Origin: an uncultured Sutterella sp.
Lineage (GTDB): Bacteria > Pseudomonadota > Gammaproteobacteria > Burkholderiales > Burkholderiaceae_F
Direction: 5' to 3'
NCBI GenBank assembly: GCA_905192805.1
Contig: CAJJMF010000031.1
Span: 1-17,543, forward strand
Length of the DNA stretch: 17,543 nt
Shown: positions 6,908-13,852 of the stretch, piece by piece
How positions within the stretch are numbered: position 1 is the stretch's first letter
Layout: every line of letters starts with the position of its first letter
The notes under the pieces: generated by a model
What the model was told of the DNA's origin: nothing
Database searches by the model: none
The model's input: only the letters and a program-made list of their open reading frames with translations
Made by a program: the position numbers and the translations under genes

Positions 6908-7684
6908 TTAGTAGCTCACGGAGACCTCTAATCCCGCTTCACGGATACGTTCAGCGATATGATCCAGCTCCTCTTTCGTCGCCTTTTGTAAGGTCAAACG
7001 GGGTGTTTCACGGTCAATCGTGTAAATCGTGACTAATTTCGGACCAATCGATTTAACGACCTCTAACCAAGGTGTCACAAAGCGCTCGTCAACATTACTG
7101 ACGTCACGCCCTTCCCAGGTTCCTTTCAAGAACATCGTTTGTATGATGCCGTGTTTGCCAATGGCACGCATTTTGTCGATGAGCTTAGGTAAATCATAGC
7201 GACTCGTGGGACGGTCAACCGAGCGAATATAGTCGGTATCGACCGTATCGAGCTTCAAAAGGGGATTATCCACCTTCATGAGAGCTTGAAAGACGGGTTC
7301 GCGGTCAATATGGGTCGCGTTGGTTAACACGCTTATCGACGCTTTAGGGGCATACTGATTACGAAGGCGAATCGTTTCATCAATGATTTCTGGGAAATCT
7401 GGGTGTAAGGTTGGTTCCCCGTTTCCGGCAAACGTAATGGTGTCAGGTAATTGCCCTTGGGTTTGCATGGCCTTGAGTTTATCCTCTAAGACCGAGATAA
7501 CGAGGGTTTTGCTGGGCATGCGGGAGTCAGGACGATGCTCATTATTGAGGCCGCATTCACAATAGATGCAGTCAAAATTACAAAGCTTCCCGTCACCAGG
7601 AAGCAAGTTGACCCCTAAGGAAACCCCAAGTCGGCGACTGATAATGGGACCAAAAACGGGGCTCGCAAAAAGAATCGTAGACAT
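6908..7684 (-). CDS. Radical SAM protein, COG0731-like (function unknown)
   Basis: This 258-residue protein has the radical SAM iron-sulfur motif Cys35-x3-Cys39-x2-Cys42 (CNFDCIYC), with an extra Cys44. GNGEPT (87-92) is the glycine-rich SAM-binding element. The opening FGPIISRRLGVSLGVNLLP and the overall pattern resemble the COG0731 group, whose characterised members include archaeal and eukaryotic wyosine-synthesis enzymes. Bacterial members of this size have no established reaction that I know of, and bacterial tRNA-Phe does not carry wyosine. It is cytoplasmic with no membrane segment. It follows the MATE gene but a terminator lies between, and no clear Shine-Dalgarno sequence precedes the ATG. 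It could be an anaerobic radical enzyme activator or an RNA modification enzyme; neither can be decided from sequence. Confidence 0.85.
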   Translation of the reverse strand: MSTILFASPVFGPIISRRLGVSLGVNLLPGDGKLCNFDCIYCECGLNNEHRPDSRMPSKTLVISVLEDKLKAMQTQGQLPDTITFAGNGEPTLHPDFPEIIDETIRLRNQYAPKASISVLTNATHIDREPVFQALMKVDNPLLKLDTVDTDYIRSVDRPTSRYDLPKLIDKMRAIGKHGIIQTMFLKGTWEGRDVSNVDERFVTPWLEVVKSIGPKLVTIYTIDRETPRLTLQKATKEELDHIAERIREAGLEVSVSY

Positions 7685-7696
7685 AGTGCACTAACA

Positions 7697-7746
7697 ATAA
7701 GAAAAAAAGAAAACCCACCTTGCTTGAGTGTAGTACAAGATGGGTT
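7697..7746 (-). terminator. Intrinsic terminator after the MATE gene
   Basis: On the minus strand AACCCATCTTG pairs with CAAGGTGGGTT (11 bp with one G-U wobble, 13-nt loop), followed by TTCTTTTTTTCTTATT. In + coordinates the arms are 7712-7722 and 7736-7746. It should end the glycosyltransferase-MATE transcript just before the radical SAM gene. Confidence 0.85.
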
Positions 7747-7782
7747 GAGAGGAGTGGATTTGAAACGCTTACTAACGGAATC

Positions 7783-9216
7783 CTAGAGCACACTACCCAG
7801 TAGGCCTTGATTGGACTTGGCGATTTCATTCTGAATCTCATCAGCACTATGCTCATCGGCATGTGCTCGGTGTCGTCCAACATAGAGCGCCATAGAGACT
7901 AAACAAATCCCTGTGAGGGTTAAGCCCGTGGCAGTCGCCGACCAGAATCCAAAGACGCCATAGGGGCCTCCGACGCTCTCCCCATGGAAGCATAAATAGT
8001 AGCCCCCACAGAATCCCACGCCCCAGAGCATGATCCCAAAGATCACCATCGGTAGTTTGGTGACACGGTAACCACGCAACGCAAACGCACTGACACTTTG
8101 TAGCGCATCAAACAGGTGGTAGCAACAACCAAAAATTAAGAGGGCCGAACACAGTGAAATCACTTCTGGGTCTTTGGTATAGAGACTCACAATGAAGCCA
8201 CGGGCAAAGTAAAGACTCGTCACTAAGAGTAAGGAGAGCGCTAAGGCGACGCGTAATGAGCGTTTGAGTGCATGGTACGCGATCGATTCCCATCGGGCCC
8301 CTAAGGATTGAGAAACCAACACCGAGCTGGCAATCCCCAAAGATAAGGGGAGCATGTAGCAAAGGGTGGTGATATTCGTCATGATCTGGTGGGCTGAGAT
8401 CGTCTCAGCGCCTAAACGCGAGACAAGAATGGCCATCCCAGTGAAGCTTGACACCTCGAAGAAGGTCGAGAGACCGATCGGTAATCCAATATGCAACTGT
8501 TCCTTGATCATGGACCACTTGGGCCAATTGAATTGCGTGGCACGGAACTTTTCATAGAAAGGATCAAAACGCCACAATGCCCAGAATAAGAGGAAGGAAA
8601 TCACATTCATCAAGGCAAAGGACACCCCGGCACCGATCCCGCCCATCGCAGGCAAACCAAACCAGCCATACATGAAGATCGCATTCACTGGGGCTTTAAG
8701 GGCCAACGTGATGAGCGAGATCCACATGGTGACTTTAGGCCGCGACAGGGCGGCGTTGAGCGAAATAAAGCTACGTGCGAAAAAGGCAAACGGTTGACTC
8801 AAAGCGGTGAAGACCAGATAGCCCGCCGCCATACGTGCCACCTCGCCCGTGACGCCCCCGAAGTGGGTCCACATGTCGGTGCTCAGCAACAGAGGGACAC
8901 CAATGCACGAGAGGGCAATGGCGAGCCAGAAGTTCTGTTGCAACGTTTCGCCAATCTGTCGGTATTGGCGTGCACCGAAGTGATGCCCAGCAATAGGGGA
9001 AAGTCCTTGAAGGACGCCAATACCTGCCATGTTGACGCAAATGGTCGCCGCCAAGCCTAAAGCAATGGCTGCTAGGTGTTCGGTGCCTAAGTGACCCGCC
9101 ATGATGGTGTCAATCGTGCCACCCCCAATGATGGCAATATTCGCGACAAAAATAGGCCCAGCCAATTTGGCAAGCGCCCGTAACGAGGTATCGGGCGGTG
9201 GAAGATTGGTTGTCAT
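7783..9216 (-). CDS. MATE family (NorM/DinF-like) multidrug or metabolite exporter
   Basis: This 477-residue inner-membrane protein has about 12 hydrophobic helices arranged as two similar halves, the MATE layout. The first half begins LAKLAGPIFVANIAIIGGGTIDTIMAGHLG, split here as LAKLAGPIFVANIA and TIDTIMAGHLG; the matching second-half segment is LPIGLSTFFEVSSFTGMAILVSRLG, of which GLSTFFEVSSF and MAILVSRLG are the key parts. MATE proteins export cationic or aromatic compounds using a Na+ or H+ gradient. The ATG lies 6 bp after the stop of the glycosyltransferase with no Shine-Dalgarno sequence, so translational coupling is likely. It ends in TAG and is followed by a strong terminator. The substrate cannot be told. 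The neighbour suggests an envelope-related cargo, but a generic efflux role is equally possible. Confidence 0.9.
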   Translation of the reverse strand: MTTNLPPPDTSLRALAKLAGPIFVANIAIIGGGTIDTIMAGHLGTEHLAAIALGLAATICVNMAGIGVLQGLSPIAGHHFGARQYRQIGETLQQNFWLAIALSCIGVPLLLSTDMWTHFGGVTGEVARMAAGYLVFTALSQPFAFFARSFISLNAALSRPKVTMWISLITLALKAPVNAIFMYGWFGLPAMGGIGAGVSFALMNVISFLLFWALWRFDPFYEKFRATQFNWPKWSMIKEQLHIGLPIGLSTFFEVSSFTGMAILVSRLGAETISAHQIMTNITTLCYMLPLSLGIASSVLVSQSLGARWESIAYHALKRSLRVALALSLLLVTSLYFARGFIVSLYTKDPEVISLCSALLIFGCCYHLFDALQSVSAFALRGYRVTKLPMVIFGIMLWGVGFCGGYYLCFHGESVGGPYGVFGFWSATATGLTLTGICLVSMALYVGRHRAHADEHSADEIQNEIAKSNQGLLGSVL

Positions 9217-9222
9217 AAACGA

Positions 9223-10992
9223 TTATTTTTTAACAAAGTTAACGCCGGTTGAAGCCCAGGTCTTTTGATCCAAGACGTAAAAGAGCTCGCCTGAACGAGC
9301 ACGCCCAGCCGCGGGCGCATAGTTCGGTAAGCTGACGGGCGCGCTGGAGGAGGCGCGAACAACGACGATAGGACAGGTTTCATTACGCGTGAGGCTGTCT
9401 AAGGGGCCACCACCGTAGTATTGCAGTACGGCGATCGTTTCGGGATTGATACGGACTGCTTGTACACATTGGTCTGCCTGCCAACCGGCTTGAACGATCA
9501 ATTTGTCGAGCGAGTGCGCGACCGGCGCCATCGAGCGGTATTCCGTCGTAGGTAAATGGAATAAACCAAAACCCACTGCGGTCACGACGGTCATCCCCAA
9601 GGCATTAATCCAAGGACCACGCCAAATGAGAACGGGACGATGGGTTAAACGCCAGGCAAGAATAGTGAGCCAAATGATGCTTGCCAGAAACGCTAACACA
9701 AAGCCACGGTCTAAGACCGGACGGACGGTGGGGGCTAAATGGACCACAGACTGGTACATCTTCGGCGGCACCCCGGTATTCCAAGCAAACCAATACAGCC
9801 AAATGGTGAGGGTGGCAAGCGAGAAAATCGTGAGTCCAAACCAGTCGAGCGTATTTTCCCAGCCACGTTTAATCGTTAACAAACTAAACGCTGCAAAGAC
9901 CGTCAAGGCGGGTAGGCAAGATAAAAAGACGCTATCTGCGGACTGGCGCGAGGAAAAGACGACCCCTAAGGCCGTGACTGCAATGACAATGGCCGGTAGA
10001 AACAGAAACGGTTGCACTAAGCGACGTCCCCAACGGCATAAGCCCGTGAGAACTAACGGCCAGAGGGGTAACAAGAACCAAAGGGAGTGCTTGGCAAACC
10101 ACAAATACGTAGAGAGTCCTGCGGGACCGAAATGGTCCATTTGGGTGATTGACCAGGCGCTAAACCAGCGCAACATGGCCGGACCATCCAAGAGATAAGC
10201 GGCTAGGGGCCACAGAGCAAAGGCACCCGCGCTCACCCCGATCACCATCATCAACGCCATGTCGCGCGTACGGGGCTGACTCGTGAGGGTGCTCAACACA
10301 ATCAAGGATTGTGCTAGGAGCCAAACCCCCGCAAAGAGCGTCGAAGCGAGTACACACAATGCGACTGAGAGCCCTGCGAGTAAGCTACCCGCAAAGGGAC
10401 GCTTCAGAGCATAGGTGAGACTAAAGAGATTGGCAGCCGAAATAGCAATGAGGGCGGTGTCGGGTACCGCTTCGTGTTGACGCGTCAAAATACCAAAGGT
10501 GGCGACAAAAAGCAGCACAGCACAGTCAGCAATACTGCGTGCAAAATCCTTGGGACGAGCCTCACCGCCAAAAGCAAAGGCGATCGGTTGCGCTTCCGGA
10601 CGAATGGCTAAGCGGAAGGTACTGTACCAAAGGGCCGTGGCACTGAGGGTGAACCAGAATAAGCTTGCTAAACGCAAGGCGATGACGTTATCAATGACCC
10701 CCCAACCATGGCTACCTAAAAGGCGCATTAAGCCCGCCGAAAGCCAACTCGTTAGGGGCCCCGTTTCGGCTAACACTTCGCCGTGTGCGGCGGGTAGCAA
10801 CCAGGCACTAAAGGGTTGACTCACGAGGGTAAAGGCAGCACCAAAGCTATCAATGTCGCGAGGCGTCCAAAGATCGTCGGCAAACAGCCCACTCAAGGCA
10901 AAAACAGCCAGCAGGAGCAATAACGCCCAACGCGGTAATTTGAGTGCCGCCTCTTGTGAAAGCTTAATGGGTGTCGATCGTTGATTCAGCAC
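9223..10992 (-). CDS. GT-C fold membrane glycosyltransferase, ArnT/PMT-like (family 39/83)
   Basis: This 589-residue polytopic protein has an N-terminal transmembrane helix (about 22-37) followed by a first external loop with ADDLWTPRDIDSFG (38-51). Acidic residues there fit the catalytic Asp position of GT-C glycosyltransferases such as ArnT and protein O-mannosyltransferases. Many further membrane helices follow to about residue 480, and the last ~110 residues form a soluble, probably periplasmic domain (HSLDKLIVQAGWQADQCVQ...), also ArnT-like. Such enzymes move a sugar from a polyprenyl-phosphate donor to lipid A, protein or another acceptor. It starts at GTG 10992, with GGAAGAG about 5 nt upstream. 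It lies 36 bp after the rpmE2 terminator hairpin and 6 bp before the MATE gene. Acceptor and sugar are unknown; ArnT itself is not proven. Confidence 0.8.
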   Translation of the reverse strand: MLNQRSTPIKLSQEAALKLPRWALLLLLAVFALSGLFADDLWTPRDIDSFGAAFTLVSQPFSAWLLPAAHGEVLAETGPLTSWLSAGLMRLLGSHGWGVIDNVIALRLASLFWFTLSATALWYSTFRLAIRPEAQPIAFAFGGEARPKDFARSIADCAVLLFVATFGILTRQHEAVPDTALIAISAANLFSLTYALKRPFAGSLLAGLSVALCVLASTLFAGVWLLAQSLIVLSTLTSQPRTRDMALMMVIGVSAGAFALWPLAAYLLDGPAMLRWFSAWSITQMDHFGPAGLSTYLWFAKHSLWFLLPLWPLVLTGLCRWGRRLVQPFLFLPAIVIAVTALGVVFSSRQSADSVFLSCLPALTVFAAFSLLTIKRGWENTLDWFGLTIFSLATLTIWLYWFAWNTGVPPKMYQSVVHLAPTVRPVLDRGFVLAFLASIIWLTILAWRLTHRPVLIWRGPWINALGMTVVTAVGFGLFHLPTTEYRSMAPVAHSLDKLIVQAGWQADQCVQAVRINPETIAVLQYYGGGPLDSLTRNETCPIVVVRASSSAPVSLPNYAPAAGRARSGELFYVLDQKTWASTGVNFVKK

Positions 10993-11027
10993 AGAACTCT
11001 TCCACTACAAAGATCATAAGAGAACAA

Positions 11028-11062
11028 AAAGGACAGTCCGACGGTGTCAGAGACTGTCCTTT
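11028..11062 (-). terminator. Intrinsic terminator after rpmE2
   Basis: AAAGGACAGTC (11028-11038) pairs perfectly over 11 bp with GACTGTCCTTT (11052-11062) around a 13-nt loop; on the minus strand TTTTTGTTCTC follows. A second hairpin (TAGGTCG 11068-11074 with CGACCTA 11085-11091) lies between it and the rpmE2 stop. Confidence 0.88.
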
Positions 11063-11118
11063 GACCGTAGGTCGATAAGAAAACCGACCTATGAGGTGCA
11101 GGTTTGCTGTAATGAAGA

Positions 11119-11406
11119 TTACTTGGCAGCCTTGGCAGCTTCGGCAGCAGCGTCGAGAGCCTGCTTCTTGGCAGCAAACTTGGCGCGGAATTTTTCCACG
11201 CGACCCGCTTCAACGATACGCGTCTGAGCGCCCGTGTAGAAGGGGTGGCTTTCAGAGGAGGTATCCAACTTGTAGAGCGGATAGGTCTTGCCGTCGATTT
11301 CGATCGTTTCCTTCGTCTGAGCAGCAGAGCGGATGATGAAGGTCTTGTTGATGGACAAGTCGACGAAAGCGACTTCACGGTATTCCGGGTGAATATCTTT
11401 TTTCAT
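11119..11406 (-). CDS. rpmE2: 50S ribosomal protein bL31, type B (zinc-free)
   Basis: This 95-residue large-subunit protein starts MKKDIHPEYREVAFVD, the type B L31 signature, and has no cysteine, so it is the zinc-independent form. The body runs to VEKFRAKFAAKKQ (about 70-82), followed by an Ala/Lys-rich tail. An open frame continues upstream to 11613, but conservation, AGGA (11418-11421) placed 11 nt before ATG 11406, and a promoter inside that extension support the short start. In many bacteria the C-minus L31 is induced by zinc shortage through Zur, but in betaproteobacteria it can be the standard copy. I see no obvious Zur palindrome. Lys and Ala codons are strongly biased as in rpsA. The gene is divergent from hemC. 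Confidence 0.95.
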   Translation of the reverse strand: MKKDIHPEYREVAFVDLSINKTFIIRSAAQTKETIEIDGKTYPLYKLDTSSESHPFYTGAQTRIVEAGRVEKFRAKFAAKKQALDAAAEAAKAAK

Positions 11407-11515
11407 TTGAAAATGTTTCCTAGTTTTGATTGTCGGTCGCCCTGGCGGCCTTGCGAGTTCGCCCGAACAATCGGGTCTTACAACAGACATGCCATCCCAC
11501 GTGCCAACTGGGAAG
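11407..11515 (-). promoter_or_regulatory. Structured rpmE2 leader with alternative hairpins
   Basis: In + coordinates, GATTGTCGG (11428-11436) can pair with CCG-A-ACAATC (11463-11472), giving a 9-bp stem with one bulge just upstream of the ribosome binding site. The same right-hand segment can instead form the local hairpin CCCGA/TCGGG (11462-11466 with 11471-11475). The two are mutually exclusive. A further hairpin (CAACT/AGTTG) sits near the transcript start. bL31 synthesis is autogenously controlled in E. coli, so this leader may do the same. The rest of the 355-bp gap up to hemC holds only the two divergent promoters and short repeats; I see no further gene in it. Confidence 0.4.
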
Positions 11516-11521
11516 TTGAGC

Positions 11522-11550
11522 ATTATCACAGAACTAGGGGAAGATTTCAA
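11522..11550 (-). promoter_or_regulatory. Strong sigma-70 promoter of rpmE2
   Basis: On the minus strand TTGAAA (+ coordinates 11545-11550) and GATAAT (11522-11527) are separated by exactly 17 nt. Each hexamer differs from consensus by one base. Transcription should start near 11515, giving an untranslated leader of about 109 nt. Confidence 0.8.
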
Positions 11551-11631
11551 CTCTTGGTAGGCTTTTTTGCGGGACGTGAGGAGAAACGTCAAGGTGCTCG
11601 AGGACTTAGCCATTAGGACTAAACGGGATAA

Positions 11632-11666
11632 CCCTTAAGCGTTAGCTTAGGGAAGCTTGCTAAAAT
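11632..11666 (+). promoter_or_regulatory. Likely hemC promoter (extended -10) with adjacent inverted repeat
   Basis: TGCTAAAAT (11658-11666) fits an extended -10 element (TGnTAAAAT); no good -35 lies 17 nt upstream. Directly before it CCCTTAAGC-GTTA-GCTTAGGG (11632-11652) is an inverted repeat with one extra T, placed where a regulator or the -35 would sit. Transcription would start near 11673, leaving an 89-nt leader. Confidence 0.45.
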
Positions 11667-11761
11667 GAGCAAAGTTCTCTGGCTTTTCCCCTATACATCC
11701 TTGAAGTTGGGGATCAAGCTGGTTTTTCTTTAGCCTATTATTCAACCAACTAGAACTCACC

Positions 11762-12691
11762 ATGACTGACATTGCGCGTTGTGTCATCGCGACACGAGAA
11801 AGTCCCCTTGCTATGTGGCAGGCTCTTCACATTCAAAGCGTTTTACGCGAACGCTATCCCCATTTAACGGTGGACTTACTGGGGATGACCACGCGTGGAG
11901 ACCAAATCCTCGATAAGACGCTCTCGAAGGTTGGGGGCAAGGGCTTGTTTGTCAAAGAACTCGAAGCAGCGATGCAAAAAGGGGAGGCGGATTTGGCGGT
12001 TCATTCGCTCAAAGACGTCCCGATGGAATTGCCTGAAGGGTTCGAGTTGGTGTGCGTGAGTGAACGTGAAGATCCGCGTGATGCGTTTGTCTCTCCCCAA
12101 TATGCCAGCTTGGACGAAATGCCGGCAGGGTCGGTAGTGGGAACGGCGAGTTTACGCCGTGAGTTAATGGTGCGTATGAATTATCCGCATTTAACCGTGA
12201 AGCCGATTCGTGGTAATGTCGGTACGCGCTTACGTAAGCTCGATGAGGGCGAATTTGACGCTTTAGTGATGGCAGCGGCTGGGTTAAAGCGCTTGGAATT
12301 GGGCGATCGTATTCGTTCGATTATTCCGACGAGCGTGAGTTTGCCGTCGCCAGGCCAAGGGGCGTTAGGGATTGAAATTTTGGCCGGTCAAGACGAGTTA
12401 AAGTCGCTCTTAGCGTTTATTAATGACGAAAATACGCGCTACTGCTGTACGGCGGAACGTGCTGTGTCGCGTGCTTTGGGCGGATCCTGCCAAGTCCCCT
12501 TGGCGGCGTATGCCATTGTGGAAGGTGAAGAGTTGTGGTTACGTGCCCTCGTGGGTAACCATCACACGGGTGAGGCTATTCGTGCCGAAGCTCGCGGTCC
12601 CAAAGCGAACGCATTAACGATCGCTCAAGAGGTGGTCGCGTCCTTACGTGCGCAAGGCGCCGATGCGATTTTAAAAGCTGTTCTCGGTTAA
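11762..12691 (+). CDS. hemC: Hydroxymethylbilane synthase (porphobilinogen deaminase)
   Basis: This 309-residue cytoplasmic enzyme joins four porphobilinogen molecules into hydroxymethylbilane in heme and siroheme synthesis. Visible motifs are TRESPLAMWQA near the start, GGKGLFVKELE (58-68), HSLKDVP (81-87, catalytic Asp85), GTASLRRE (127-134), IRGNVGTRL (149-157) and GGSCQVPLAAY, in which Cys243 should carry the dipyrromethane cofactor. All key residues are present and the length matches E. coli HemC (313). Translation starts at ATG 11762 with a weak ribosome binding site. hemD follows 100 bp later on the same strand, the usual pairing. Confidence 0.97.
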   Translation: MTDIARCVIATRESPLAMWQALHIQSVLRERYPHLTVDLLGMTTRGDQILDKTLSKVGGKGLFVKELEAAMQKGEADLAVHSLKDVPMELPEGFELVCVSEREDPRDAFVSPQYASLDEMPAGSVVGTASLRRELMVRMNYPHLTVKPIRGNVGTRLRKLDEGEFDALVMAAAGLKRLELGDRIRSIIPTSVSLPSPGQGALGIEILAGQDELKSLLAFINDENTRYCCTAERAVSRALGGSCQVPLAAYAIVEGEELWLRALVGNHHTGEAIRAEARGPKANALTIAQEVVASLRAQGADAILKAVLG

Positions 12692-12791
12692 TTCCGACGA
12701 GGATACCGAGAAAAACCCTCAAGAGGCTACGGTAGTGGGTCGTGGCCCCTTCACACCTATCCAGACCGATTTTCCCGCTTCGGAGACAATG

Positions 12792-13628
12792 ATGAACTCG
12801 CTCATTCCCGTCATCTTAACGCGCCCAGGTGAGGCCAATAACCAGCTGGCCGATATGCTGGAAGACAAAGCCTTGGACTCTTTGCAGGTTTGGCGTTGGC
12901 CGGCGTTTACGATTGAGTTGCCCCCTGAGGATGAGCAAAAACTCCTTCAGGACAGACTGGCGAATCTCGACGATGTGGAAATGGTGGTTCTGCCGAGCCC
13001 CGCTGCCGTCACGGCGGTAGCCCACTCGATTGATACGTGGCCAAGCCACATTACCTTAGCCACCGTGGGTGAGGGCACGGCTCGCGTGATTCGGGCCGCT
13101 TTTGGGGATAAGGTAAATGTACTTGCTCCTGAAGGGGATGCCGAACACTCCGGTAGTGAAGCCCTCTGGGAGCTGGTCAAACAGCGTGGAGCTCCAGCTC
13201 GCGTCCTCTTTTTACGTGGACAAACGGGACGAGAATGGCTACCCAAACAATTTAAGAGTATCGGAAGTGATGTGATTACGTTGTGTGCGTATGTGCGGGT
13301 TCCGATCGGACTCAACTACAACCAACAACGTGAATTGTGGCGTGCCGTGGCCCATGCACATCCTCCCCTTTTATATATCACCAGTACCGATGCGGTGGAC
13401 GCTATTGTGCACGCCTTACATACCGTACCAGGCGCGTTGGAATGGGCGAACCGTGGGCGTGTGGTGACGTTGCATCCGCGCGTGGTAAATCGGTTGCGCG
13501 AAGCCGGGTTCACGGACATTGTCGTGACGACCACGGATGTACCGACGGTATTGCAACACATTGAACTCTTTTGGGATCGCGCCCGCCGTGAAGTGAATCT
13601 CTCGAAACTCACCCATCCCTCGGACTGA
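12792..13628 (+). CDS. hemD: Uroporphyrinogen-III synthase
   Basis: This 278-residue protein cyclises hydroxymethylbilane to uroporphyrinogen III, the step after HemC. HemD sequences are poorly conserved. Support comes from the opening IPVILTRPGE, the two-lobed pattern (VVLPSPAAVTAV about 77-88; ATVGEGTARVI about 101-111; VLFLRGQTGREWLP about 146-159; LYITSTDAVDAIV about 196-208), the length, and the position after hemC. GGAG (12782-12785) is 6 nt from ATG 12792 but only 3 nt from ATG 12789, so the second of the tandem ATGs is preferred. An in-frame GTG at 12735 lacks support. hemX and hemY, which often follow in betaproteobacteria, are absent. The stop codon lies in the loop of a small hairpin (CGGAC-TGA-GTCCG, 13621-13633). 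Confidence 0.9.
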   Translation: MNSLIPVILTRPGEANNQLADMLEDKALDSLQVWRWPAFTIELPPEDEQKLLQDRLANLDDVEMVVLPSPAAVTAVAHSIDTWPSHITLATVGEGTARVIRAAFGDKVNVLAPEGDAEHSGSEALWELVKQRGAPARVLFLRGQTGREWLPKQFKSIGSDVITLCAYVRVPIGLNYNQQRELWRAVAHAHPPLLYITSTDAVDAIVHALHTVPGALEWANRGRVVTLHPRVVNRLREAGFTDIVVTTTDVPTVLQHIELFWDRARREVNLSKLTHPSD

Positions 13629-13796
13629 GTCCGTGGCGCGTGAGTAGTAGTACCGAGTTGGGGTGATTTTGGAAAAGAAAATGTGCCCCTCATAGCATTT
13701 CGGGCATTTACCATGCACGACGCGTGAAGAGACTCAGTAAACTTGATGTCATCGATTGAGCATGGGACGTTCCATCCGTGAACGGACTCAGGTGTT

Positions 13797-13825
13797 GATT
13801 TGGCGCCGTTTCCCAGTGCCAAATC
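13797..13825 (+). promoter_or_regulatory. Perfect inverted repeat in the nadE leader
   Basis: GATTTGGC (13797-13804) pairs perfectly with GCCAAATC (13818-13825) around a 13-nt loop, ending 27 bp before the nadE ATG. No T-run follows. It may be an operator or a leader hairpin. The rest of the 224-bp gap after hemD (13629-13852) shows only short hairpins and no supported gene. Confidence 0.4.
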
Positions 13826-13852
13826 GATTGGCATTAGGAAAGACGATCAACT

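Noticed and set aside
9503..10198. 231-residue + strand frame opposite the glycosyltransferase
   Set aside because: The composition is rich in Lys, Arg and Asn as expected for the complement of a membrane protein gene; no recognised domain.
11407..11613. N-terminal extension of bL31
   Set aside because: It contains the rpmE2 promoter and leader; conserved bL31 begins at MKKDIHP, with a ribosome binding site just before it.
13416..13718. 100-residue minus-strand frame starting with a CPKC zinc-ribbon-like motif
   Set aside because: Only the first ~30 residues look protein-like; the rest lies antisense to hemD, the start is GTG, and the second pair of cysteines a zinc ribbon needs is missing. 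A decayed remnant is possible but unsupported.
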